Of a stretch of 64,000 bases of DNA, positions 16,467-23,746 are shown piece after piece. The notes below the pieces were generated by a model, which did not search any database, was not told the origin of the DNA, and worked only from the letters and a program-made list of their open reading frames with translations. The stretch spans positions 5,332,001-5,396,000 of the forward strand of contig NZ_CP031030.1 of the NCBI RefSeq assembly GCF_003711225.1, given 5' to 3'. This DNA comes from Runella sp. SP2. GTDB lineage: Bacteria; Bacteroidota; Bacteroidia; Cytophagales; Spirosomataceae. Position numbers and translations under genes: made by a program. Position 1 is the stretch's first letter. Each line of letters begins with the position of its first letter.

Positions 16467-18278
16467 TTAAAAAACGTATTTGTTCTCCGCAATCATCGCA
16501 TCAGCAATACGACGACGTGCATTTTTGGTATTGAACGGCTCAATTTTCGTGAAACGTTTCAAGCCCATGAGCATCACGCGAAGTTCGTCGCCTTCTGCAA
16601 ACGACATAATCGCCGATTTTCCTGCGCTGTTTACTTTTTCAACAGCCTCGTGCAAGTAGCACATCGCCAAGTCTTTTTGCAACGCACAGGCCGCCTCACC
16701 TTTGATTCCTATTAGCTTTTCGGTGCGCAAAACGGCTGATTCTGCCGCGTAAATCTCGATGGCCATATCGGCTACGTTCATCAAAATTTCTTGCTCTTCC
16801 GAAAGCTTCATCATAAACTTCTGCACCGCCGCCCCCGCTACCATCAAGGCCGCTTTTTTCAAGTTTTTAATCACTTTTTTCTCGGCGGCAAACGGCACTT
16901 CATCGTCGGTACTGCTAAAATCAGGAATCGACATGATTTCTTTGGCCACCGCCATCGCAGGCCCCATCAAATCAAGTTCACCTTTCATGGCACGCTTGAG
17001 CAGCATATCAACCGTCAACATACGGTTGATTTCATTAGTCCCTTCAAAAATGCGGTTGATGCGGCTATCACGGTACGCACGATCCATAGGCGCATCGGCC
17101 GAAAAGCCCATACCACCATATACCTGCACACCTTCATCCACCACATAATCAAGCACTTCCGAGCCGTGTACTTTCATCATGGCGCACTCAATCGCAAATT
17201 GTTCCAAAGCTTTCAACTTGGCTTCGGCGTCGTTTACACCCTTTGCTTTGAGGTCTTCAATGGCATCGTCGATGTTTTGACCTGCGCGGTACGAAGCCGA
17301 CTCCGTAGCGTACAATTTCACGGCCATTTCGCCCAATTTGTGCTTAATAGCGCCAAAATTGCTAATCGCCGTTCCAAATTGTTTGCGTTCGTTGGCGTAT
17401 TGTACTGCTTGAGTCGTTACTTGCTTGGCTCCACCCATGGTAGCCGCCGCTAATTTGATACGGCCAATGTTGAGGATATTTACCGCAATCTTAAACCCAT
17501 TTCCACGGTCAGAAAGCATATTTTCAACGGGTACGTGGCAGTCATTGAAGAAAACTTGGCGTGTGTCCGAGCCTTTGATACCCATTTTGTGCTCAGGCTC
17601 GTTCATCGTAATGCCACCAAATGTCTTTTCAACAATGAAAGCTGTTAAATTTTTATCGGTCTTTCCGCCTTCTTCTATTTTGGCAAATACAATAAATACG
17701 TCGGCAAAGCCACCGTTGGTTATCCACATTTTCTGGCCATTGAGCACGTAGCTCTTTCCGTCTTCGCTCAATACCGCCTTGGTTTTACCCGAATTGGCAT
17801 CCGAGCCCGAATCGGGTTCGGTCAAGCAATACGCCGCTTTCCATTCGCCAGAAGCTAACTTTGGTAAGTAGTTCGATTTTTGTGTTTCGTTTCCGTAATA
17901 CACGATGGGCAATGTGCCAATCCCCGTGTGTGCCGATAAGGCCACTGAGAACGAGTTTCCCGCTCCTGTCGCTTCGGCTACGAGCATCGATGTATTAAAG
18001 TTCATTCCAAATCCGCCGTACTCTTCAGGAACTGCCGTTCCTAACAAGCCAAGCTCTCCCGCTTTATCGAGCAGCGACGACATCAGCTCAGGAGACTTCG
18101 CCTTGTCGATTTCTTCGACGCGTGGCCAAATTTCAGTCGCCAAAAAGTCACGGCACGATTGCGCAATCATCAACTGTTCTTCGGTAAACTCTTCGGGAAT
18201 AAACACTTGAGATGCCTCCGTATCTTTAATCAAGAATTCTCCACCTTTGATACTAGCGCGATTTTCTACGGTTGTCAT
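16467..18278 (-). CDS. Acyl-CoA dehydrogenase (long, VLCAD/ACAD9-like form)
   Basis: 603 residues, cytoplasmic, FAD enzyme of fatty-acid beta-oxidation. N-terminal helical domain from about residue 27 (EEFTEEQLMIAQSCRDFLA); FAD/substrate motifs YCLTEPDSGSD and MWITNGG; C-terminal helical domain with the catalytic Glu expected in RIFEGTNEINR. About 180 residues extend past the usual dehydrogenase end, as in the membrane-associated VLCAD-like group. The promoter is embedded in two palindromic operators (18306-18356). ATG start at 18278. Confidence 0.92.
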   Translation of the reverse strand: MTTVENRASIKGGEFLIKDTEASQVFIPEEFTEEQLMIAQSCRDFLATEIWPRVEEIDKAKSPELMSSLLDKAGELGLLGTAVPEEYGGFGMNFNTSMLVAEATGAGNSFSVALSAHTGIGTLPIVYYGNETQKSNYLPKLASGEWKAAYCLTEPDSGSDANSGKTKAVLSEDGKSYVLNGQKMWITNGGFADVFIVFAKIEEGGKTDKNLTAFIVEKTFGGITMNEPEHKMGIKGSDTRQVFFNDCHVPVENMLSDRGNGFKIAVNILNIGRIKLAAATMGGAKQVTTQAVQYANERKQFGTAISNFGAIKHKLGEMAVKLYATESASYRAGQNIDDAIEDLKAKGVNDAEAKLKALEQFAIECAMMKVHGSEVLDYVVDEGVQVYGGMGFSADAPMDRAYRDSRINRIFEGTNEINRMLTVDMLLKRAMKGELDLMGPAMAVAKEIMSIPDFSSTDDEVPFAAEKKVIKNLKKAALMVAGAAVQKFMMKLSEEQEILMNVADMAIEIYAAESAVLRTEKLIGIKGEAACALQKDLAMCYLHEAVEKVNSAGKSAIMSFAEGDELRVMLMGLKRFTKIEPFNTKNARRRIADAMIAENKYVF

Positions 18279-18305
18279 GGTTTTTCAGGAATTTTTAAAT
18301 AGTGT

Positions 18306-18356
18306 TATGCTTGCATACAAAATTAGAACAAACAAAAATAGTATGCAAGCATACTA
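18306..18356 (-). promoter_or_regulatory. Acyl-CoA dehydrogenase promoter flanked by twin palindromic operators
   Basis: On the minus strand TTG (18348-18346), 20 bp, TAATTTTG (18325-18318) makes a full Bacteroidetes promoter. The palindrome TAGTATGCAAGCATACTA (18339-18356) covers the -33 element, and a second copy, TATGCTTGCATAC (18306-18318), covers the presumed transcription start. Two identical sites around the core promoter argue for repression, most simply by a TetR-type acyl-CoA-responsive regulator. The regulator's identity is inference; no such gene is in the window. Confidence 0.7.
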
Positions 18357-18382
18357 TTGAAAATTTTTACATCCTGAATCAC

Positions 18383-18390
18383 TATCTTTG
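18383..18390 (+). promoter_or_regulatory. Candidate -7 element TATCTTTG of the small gene-gatB unit
   Basis: TATCTTTG fits TAnnTTTG exactly, 18 bp before the ATG of the 54-residue gene. A TTG lies 23 bp upstream (18357-18359), slightly further than usual and next to the right-hand operator of the divergent promoter. Confidence 0.45.
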
Positions 18391-18408
18391 TAAAAAAATC
18401 CAACGAAC

Positions 18409-18573
18409 ATGGAAACTATCGCAAAAACAGAGGAGCAGTTGCGCCAAGAGCGGGCAGTAGCCTGGGCGAAAAGATTGTTGGCAAGCAAACGTGAATTGGA
18501 GAAAAAAATGGACGACGATATTAAAAACAACCCTAAAGTCAGGGAATTGGTGAGCCAAATTCGTAAAATGTAA
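18409..18573 (+). CDS. Small helical hypothetical protein (54 residues)
   Basis: ATG at 18409, stop at 18571-18573. The protein (METIAKTEEQLRQERAVAW...) is highly charged and predicted helical throughout, without signal or membrane segment. A TAnnTTTG promoter element lies 18 bp upstream of its ATG. The next reading frame and gatB follow in the same direction, so all three may be one transcript. Family not recognised. It might be one half of a single protein whose second half is in the +1 frame. Confidence 0.55.
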   Translation: METIAKTEEQLRQERAVAWAKRLLASKRELEKKMDDDIKNNPKVRELVSQIRKM

Positions 18574-18574
18574 T

Positions 18575-18766
18575 ATTTCAAGGAAATTTGGAGCATGGTT
18601 TGAAGAATTTAAACATGGCCAATTTGTTAAAGTAGATGCCACTATTGATGACTATTCTGATATAGTTTATCTGAACTCTCTAATTTTGCATACAGATAAT
18701 CTCCACTTTGTAGAAATCATCGACGCCTTCCGAAAAGTGACGGGAGGCTATTCTGAAGATAAATGA
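18575..18766 (+). CDS. Small reading frame without ATG/GTG/TTG start, overlapping gatB
   Basis: An open frame (opened by a stop at 18551-18553) ends with the TGA at 18764-18766, which overlaps the gatB ATG as ATGA. It holds a protein-like sequence (KFGAWFEEFKHGQFVKVDA, then DNLHFVEIIDAFRKVTGG) of about 60 residues but no standard start codon. The only start-like codon is ATT at 18575. It could be made from an AUU start, by reinitiation, or by a +1 frameshift from the preceding 54-residue gene. Otherwise it is the remnant of a gene that lost its start. Function unknown. Confidence 0.4.
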   Translation: MSRKFGAWFEEFKHGQFVKVDATIDDYSDIVYLNSLILHTDNLHFVEIIDAFRKVTGGYSEDK

Positions 18767-20250
18767 CCGAAACGCTTACACTATCGCCCGAAGTACTTGC
18801 CAAATACGAAATCGTGATTGGCCTAGAAGTACACTGTCAGTTACAGACCCAAACCAAGATTTTTGCGGCCGACGCTAACCAATTTGGAAGCGAGCCCAAT
18901 ACCAATATTAGTGTCATTACGTTGGCCCATCCAGGTACACTTCCCAAATTGAACAAAAAAGCCGTTGAATACGCTGTTCGGATGGGGATTGCGTGTGGAT
19001 GTGAAATCACTCGCCACACGATTTTTGACCGCAAAAACTACTTCTATCCCGACCTACCAAAAGGCTATCAGTTGTCGCAAGACAAAGCACCTATCTGCGT
19101 AGGCGGAGGGATTCCTGTTTCGTTCAAAGACAAATCAGGCAAAACCGTAGAACGAACGGTTAAAATCCACCACATTCACTTGGAAGAAGACGCGGGAAAG
19201 TCGGTACACGACGGCGCCGCTACGGACACCTTGCTCGACTACAACCGCGCTGGAACACCCCTGATTGAAATGGTTACTGACCCTTGCATTGGTTCGGCCG
19301 AAGAAGCAGGTGCGTTTTTGACGGCCGTTCGTCAACTTGTTCGTTTTATTGACATTTGCGACGGCAACATGGAAGAAGGTTCGCTCCGCTGCGATTTGAA
19401 TATTTCGGTGCGTTTGAAAGGGGCCACTGAATTTGGTACAAAGGTGGAAGTCAAAAACATGAACTCCATCCGAAACGTCATGAAAGCCGTGGAGACCGAG
19501 TTTCCTCGTCAAGTACAAATGGTCGAAAACGGTGAGACGATTTTGCAAGAAACGCGGATGTTTGACCCCGAAACGGGCGAAACTTCGGGAATGCGGATGA
19601 AGGAAACCATGAACGACTATCGTTATTTTCCCGAACCTGATTTGGCTCCCGTCTTTATTTCGGACGAATGGATGAACCAAATCCAAGCCGAAATGCCTCC
19701 GTTGCCGCGCGTTTTGTTCGAAAAATTCACCAATCGATACGGGCTTTCGGCAGGCCATGCCACTACCCTCGTTGATACCAAAGACGTAGCGTTTTATTTT
19801 GAAGCACTCGGAGCCGCTTGTGGCAACTACCAAGCGGCGGCCAACTGGGTGTTAGGCCCCGTAAAGACTTTTCTTAACGAAAACAACGACGCTACTGCCG
19901 AACAGTTCCCGCTTTCGCCTGCCCAATTGGCGGAAGTTATTAAGTTGGTGGAGAGCAATCAAGTAAGTCATACTACCGCTTCACAAAAACTACTTCCCGT
20001 GTTGCTCGAAAATCCGTCGCTATCACCACTTGATGTAGCCCAACAAAACAATTGGCTACAAAATAGCGATGCAGGCGCGTTGGAAGCGATTGTGGATGAG
20101 GTTTTGGCCGCCATGCCTGATAAAGTAAAAGAATTCAAAAAAGGCAAAAAAGGCTTAATGGGCTTGTTTGTAGGCGAAGTCATGAAAAAATCAAAAGGAA
20201 GCGCCGACCCTAAAGTTGTCAATCAGTTGTTGGGGCAAAAGCTCGCCTAG
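18763..20250 (+). CDS. gatB: Aspartyl/glutamyl-tRNA amidotransferase subunit B
   Basis: 495 residues. Conserved motifs: GLEVHCQLQTQTKIF near the N-terminus, HHIHLEEDAGKS, DYNRAGTPLIEMV and MEEGSLRCDLNISV; the C-terminal helical tail and YqeY-like domain end in VNQLLGQKLA. With GatA and GatC it converts mis-acylated Glu-tRNA(Gln) or Asp-tRNA(Asn) to the amide form; this subunit holds the kinase and tRNA-binding parts. gatA and gatC are not adjacent. The ATG overlaps the stop of the preceding small frame (ATGA), suggesting coupled translation. A terminator follows. Confidence 0.97.
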   Translation: MTETLTLSPEVLAKYEIVIGLEVHCQLQTQTKIFAADANQFGSEPNTNISVITLAHPGTLPKLNKKAVEYAVRMGIACGCEITRHTIFDRKNYFYPDLPKGYQLSQDKAPICVGGGIPVSFKDKSGKTVERTVKIHHIHLEEDAGKSVHDGAATDTLLDYNRAGTPLIEMVTDPCIGSAEEAGAFLTAVRQLVRFIDICDGNMEEGSLRCDLNISVRLKGATEFGTKVEVKNMNSIRNVMKAVETEFPRQVQMVENGETILQETRMFDPETGETSGMRMKETMNDYRYFPEPDLAPVFISDEWMNQIQAEMPPLPRVLFEKFTNRYGLSAGHATTLVDTKDVAFYFEALGAACGNYQAAANWVLGPVKTFLNENNDATAEQFPLSPAQLAEVIKLVESNQVSHTTASQKLLPVLLENPSLSPLDVAQQNNWLQNSDAGALEAIVDEVLAAMPDKVKEFKKGKKGLMGLFVGEVMKKSKGSADPKVVNQLLGQKLA

Positions 20251-20255
20251 TCTCT

Positions 20256-20308
20256 GTCGCAATTGTTGCCTAGTTAGAAGCTACGCGACAATTGCGGCTT
20301 TTTTTTCT
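20256..20308 (+). terminator. Terminator of gatB
   Basis: GTCGCAATTGT (20256-20266) pairs with ACAATTGCGGC (20288-20298, one wobble pair) and is followed directly by a run of T from 20299. Confidence 0.75.
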
Positions 20309-20389
20309 TTGGCTAAAACTTTACCAACTAAAAACACACTAACTTCTAATATTCAGGCGTTTAAATAGAAACTCTATCTACATAACGCC

Positions 20390-21493
20390 ATGAAAAAACT
20401 GTCTATCTTCTTCCTTTTTTGGGGTATCGTTTCTACTTCTTATGCCACTCATGTCAAAGGTGGGACCATTCGAGTCGCCCGAGCTACATCCACGGGCTTA
20501 ACTTATTCCATGACGGTTTACTTATTGATAGATGAACGTAGTAGTTCTGCTGCCGCGGAAGGGCAAAGTAGCGTCAGCATTTGCACGGGAGAAAACGGCC
20601 AAACAATAACGGCTTTTCGCCAAGCTCGACGGCTTTTATCGCAAGGGGCGGTTTCACTGAATACGTACCAAGCCCAATACACCTATGCCACTCCCAACAC
20701 ATTTACGGTATCGGTAGCCCTCGAAAATCGCGGTGACAATATTTCTAATTTCAACGCCATAAATAGCCCGTTTTACATTCAAACGACTTTTTCGGCCAAC
20801 TTAGTTAATTCTACACCTACCTTCAATGAAGCCATTGGAACATATTTTGCCGCTACTCGGCAAGTATTTACGGGCGACTTCCAAGCTACTGATACAGATG
20901 GAGATAGCCTTGTATATCGGATAGACAAAAGTAAAACCACCCGCTCAGGCACTTGTTCGGCTCAACCCATCGATGCGTATCTTTACCCAAATGAAGTAAC
21001 CCGCGAGGGTACATTTAGTATTCAATCCAGAACGGGTATTTTGACATGGAATGCTCCTACTCAAATTGGCCAATATACCTTTGTGGTAAAGGTCGAAGAA
21101 TGGAGAAATGGGCTACGTATCAGCGAATCTCAGTTCGAAACTACGCTGCCTGTCGGTGATTTTGGGGGTACCCCCATTAGCATTCCCCCTTTTGAACTCC
21201 CTGAAACTTCCAGTGGCCCCATTACGGGCATTGACCGTATGCCAACGAGTCAGCTTCTTGTCATTCCTTCCATAGCTCACCAACGAATCAATGTCGTTTG
21301 GCGGGGCTTGGTGTCTTCAACAGCCGTATTTCAGCTTATAGATATGACGGGAAGGGTACTTTCTGAATATCGTTCTTTCGCTTATTCTCCGATACACGAA
21401 CACAGTTTTGACACGACACAGCTCTCTGCGGGCACTTATTTGGTTCGAATAAATGCCGACAGAGTCGCTACGGGTAAATTTGTTAAACAGTAA
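20390..21493 (+). CDS. Secreted protein with type IX secretion C-terminal sorting domain
   Basis: 367 residues. Signal peptide about 1-19 (ending SYA); the mature start THVKGGTIRV is typical of a Bacteroidota surface-protein module that often precedes gliding/adhesion repeats. Residues about 160-185 (DTDGDSLVYRI) resemble a calcium-binding beta-sandwich loop. The last 80 residues, with LVIPSIAHQRINVVWRG and ending GTYLVRINADRVATGKFVKQ, are a Por secretion (type A) sorting domain, so export by T9SS and attachment or release at the surface are expected. The function of the passenger is unknown. Confidence 0.8.
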   Translation: MKKLSIFFLFWGIVSTSYATHVKGGTIRVARATSTGLTYSMTVYLLIDERSSSAAAEGQSSVSICTGENGQTITAFRQARRLLSQGAVSLNTYQAQYTYATPNTFTVSVALENRGDNISNFNAINSPFYIQTTFSANLVNSTPTFNEAIGTYFAATRQVFTGDFQATDTDGDSLVYRIDKSKTTRSGTCSAQPIDAYLYPNEVTREGTFSIQSRTGILTWNAPTQIGQYTFVVKVEEWRNGLRISESQFETTLPVGDFGGTPISIPPFELPETSSGPITGIDRMPTSQLLVIPSIAHQRINVVWRGLVSSTAVFQLIDMTGRVLSEYRSFAYSPIHEHSFDTTQLSAGTYLVRINADRVATGKFVKQ

Positions 21494-21505
21494 TCACTAG
21501 GTCGG

Positions 21506-23692
21506 TTACTCCACTGTAAACCACGTATAACTCTCAGGGTCAATCATTACGGTTAACGCAACTTCGTAGTTGCGGTTGAGGGTGTATTTTTTGCCAACTG
21601 TTCCTTTTTCTTTAAACGTGGCAGCCGACGTTAAGCCTGTGTAATACAGCGGAACATTAATCGTCCGCGTGATTCGCACTTTCGTCGGGTTGTATAGCAT
21701 CAAAAATCCCTTTTGCTTCTGCTGAGGGTCCACGTGAATAAAACCATCCCAGTCGCGGCCATCGGCGCGGCGCAGGTGAATCATGTCGGCGTTCAGAATG
21801 TCGCGGTATTGCTTGTACCACGCCACCGTTTTCGACACCAGTTGGCGCGTAGTTTCGGTATCGTACAGACGCGGGCCACGGTAACAAGCTTGTACACCCG
21901 CTCCGTAGTACTGCACCATCAGTTGTTCGTAGTCCGTGAGGTGTTCGCTTAACGGCTCAAGTACCGCCTCAGGCCCACCGCCCTGATAGCGGGTCAGCGG
22001 GACAAAGCCCCAGCTCATGGCCGCCGTTTTTTCCATCGTCCCGTCGTGAATGTTTTGACGGTTCAGAATCCGCTGCTGCTCGCGCGACAACGAGAAATTC
22101 ACCTCCCGATACCCGATAGCGATTTTGTGCGTACCGTCCAGAAAATACCAGTCGGGGGCATTGATATACACCCCGCGTTCATTTAGCCAGCGGTACAGTT
22201 CCTTCTGAATTTCCATTTGCCGCCACTGTGAATCATCCAGCCCTTTGTGCCCCGGATGTACGGTTGACCCGCACACATCGCCCGGATAAGGGCCGTCGTT
22301 TTCCCAGATGTCAAACCCTGTTTTTGCAAAGAAGTACTTGATTTTGTTGCGGTAAGCCAGTCCCCATTTACTGCCGAAGCAAGGCGCATGGCCAAAAAAC
22401 GCGCCGCCCGGTTTGCCCGTTTTCGGGTCAACCACGTCGTCTTCGTCGCTGATGCGTCGGCTACTGAACAGCGAATAACCGCCCAGCAAAATATTTTTGC
22501 TATGCGCATAATCGGCCAGTTCTTTCCAGCGGCTAATGTTTTTAGCGGTGCTGTCTTCCATGTTGAGGTGGCTCCCAAAACTCAGAATCACGGCTTCGTA
22601 ACCCGTTGCCGCGCATTGGTCGATACAACTTTTTACCTCCTGATCGTTTTTACTCACAAGATGCATAAAAATCGGATTTTGGGTCGTCCACGGCGCCACG
22701 GTTCGGTACATTTTCCGAATCATCAGCCCCCGTCGCTGACGGTCATAACTGTCCATCAGCAACTCGTGCGTCCGCACCGATTTGAACACTTCATTGGGCT
22801 GGAGGTCGATGCCTGGTGCTTTTTCGGGATACACTTCCAGCAAGCAAGGTGTTTCAAAATTGTAGTTGACCTGCGAGGTATAAGTCGAATCAATTTTCCA
22901 GTGCGTAGTCTGGTCGCTGATGTCGTAGCGCATGGCGTTGTTGAAAGCGTAGTTGGTTTCTACGTAAATCCCATGCTGTTTTTTCATCTCCTCGGGTTTG
23001 CCCACCACGGCGCTTTCCTCTTCCACCAACGCCAATACTTCGTTTACTACGCGGTTCAGTTTCAGTTCAGCACTTTGTTTATTTTCAACAGACACCCATT
23101 TGACAATCAACGGAATACCGTCGTAAAGCTCGTAGTTAACCGTCACTTCCAGCCCTTTCACGGCTTCGGCCTGTGCTTTGTAGCGAAAGGTCAGTACCTT
23201 ACCAGACGGCGCTTTTGTCTTCGCAGCCCATGAGTTGGCTTTCCAGTTCACAAACGGCTTTATGTCCGACACCGAATGACCCGTTGCCACAAAATCGTCC
23301 TTACCGACAGTAAATTTATCGACCCATTCGGGCAACAGATAGGCATTTTCTTTTTGCCCCATCAGCCCGCCAATGTTGTACGTTTTGCCGTTGACCACAA
23401 TTCTGGCTTCGGGCTTAACGGCCCGTAAAAGCTGTTGACCGTTCGACAGGTTTTTATAATCAATACAAACCACGTTGGGTTCGAGGCGAAACACGCGTTT
23501 GACCAAACCGTTGTATAAAATGATGTTTTTGCCTTCGGTAATGACTTCGGCCTTTTGGGTAACGGGCGTTACCAGCCAATCAACGGTAGCGGGCTGGTTG
23601 TAACGGGGTTGGGTTTGGGCATGGGCTGACAGGGCAGCGAAAATCACGTAGAGCTGCAATATCTTGCGGCTTAGTTTGGAAAGGTTTTTCAT
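21506..23692 (-). CDS. Secreted glycoside hydrolase, alpha-galactosidase-like (clan GH-D type)
   Basis: 728 residues from the ATG at 23692; earlier in-frame starts lie in or next to a palindromic repeat and are less likely. Signal peptide about 1-26 (ending SAHAQ). Residues about 30-290 form an N-terminal beta-sandwich; about 310-620 look like a TIM barrel with a candidate nucleophile region FDIWENDGPYPGDVC; a C-terminal beta domain follows. The layout resembles GH36/GH27 alpha-galactosidases, but I cannot place it in a numbered family with certainty. It lies 54 bp after the GH31 gene on the same strand, so the two are probably one transcript. Confidence 0.6.
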   Translation of the reverse strand: MKNLSKLSRKILQLYVIFAALSAHAQTQPRYNQPATVDWLVTPVTQKAEVITEGKNIILYNGLVKRVFRLEPNVVCIDYKNLSNGQQLLRAVKPEARIVVNGKTYNIGGLMGQKENAYLLPEWVDKFTVGKDDFVATGHSVSDIKPFVNWKANSWAAKTKAPSGKVLTFRYKAQAEAVKGLEVTVNYELYDGIPLIVKWVSVENKQSAELKLNRVVNEVLALVEEESAVVGKPEEMKKQHGIYVETNYAFNNAMRYDISDQTTHWKIDSTYTSQVNYNFETPCLLEVYPEKAPGIDLQPNEVFKSVRTHELLMDSYDRQRRGLMIRKMYRTVAPWTTQNPIFMHLVSKNDQEVKSCIDQCAATGYEAVILSFGSHLNMEDSTAKNISRWKELADYAHSKNILLGGYSLFSSRRISDEDDVVDPKTGKPGGAFFGHAPCFGSKWGLAYRNKIKYFFAKTGFDIWENDGPYPGDVCGSTVHPGHKGLDDSQWRQMEIQKELYRWLNERGVYINAPDWYFLDGTHKIAIGYREVNFSLSREQQRILNRQNIHDGTMEKTAAMSWGFVPLTRYQGGGPEAVLEPLSEHLTDYEQLMVQYYGAGVQACYRGPRLYDTETTRQLVSKTVAWYKQYRDILNADMIHLRRADGRDWDGFIHVDPQQKQKGFLMLYNPTKVRITRTINVPLYYTGLTSAATFKEKGTVGKKYTLNRNYEVALTVMIDPESYTWFTVE

Positions 23693-23708
23693 TGGAAAAG
23701 GCATTTTC

Positions 23709-23741
23709 AACATCCCGAAAGTTCAAAACTTTCGGGATGTT
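23709..23741. repeat. 33-bp palindrome (AACATCCCGAAAGTT-CAA-inverse)
   Basis: A perfect 15-bp arm and its inverse around CAA, in the 54-bp gap between the GH31 gene and the next hydrolase gene. Same size and design as 4970-5002 and 61238-61270. Confidence 0.9.
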
Positions 23742-23746
23742 AGATT

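Noticed and set aside
19135-19833. A 232-codon open frame on the minus strand
   Set aside because: Antisense to gatB, whose protein motifs are unmistakable.
22388-23233. A 281-codon open frame on the plus strand
   Set aside because: It lies wholly antisense to the glycoside hydrolase gene, which has a signal peptide and conserved motifs; the antisense product is compositionally skewed and lacks domain features.
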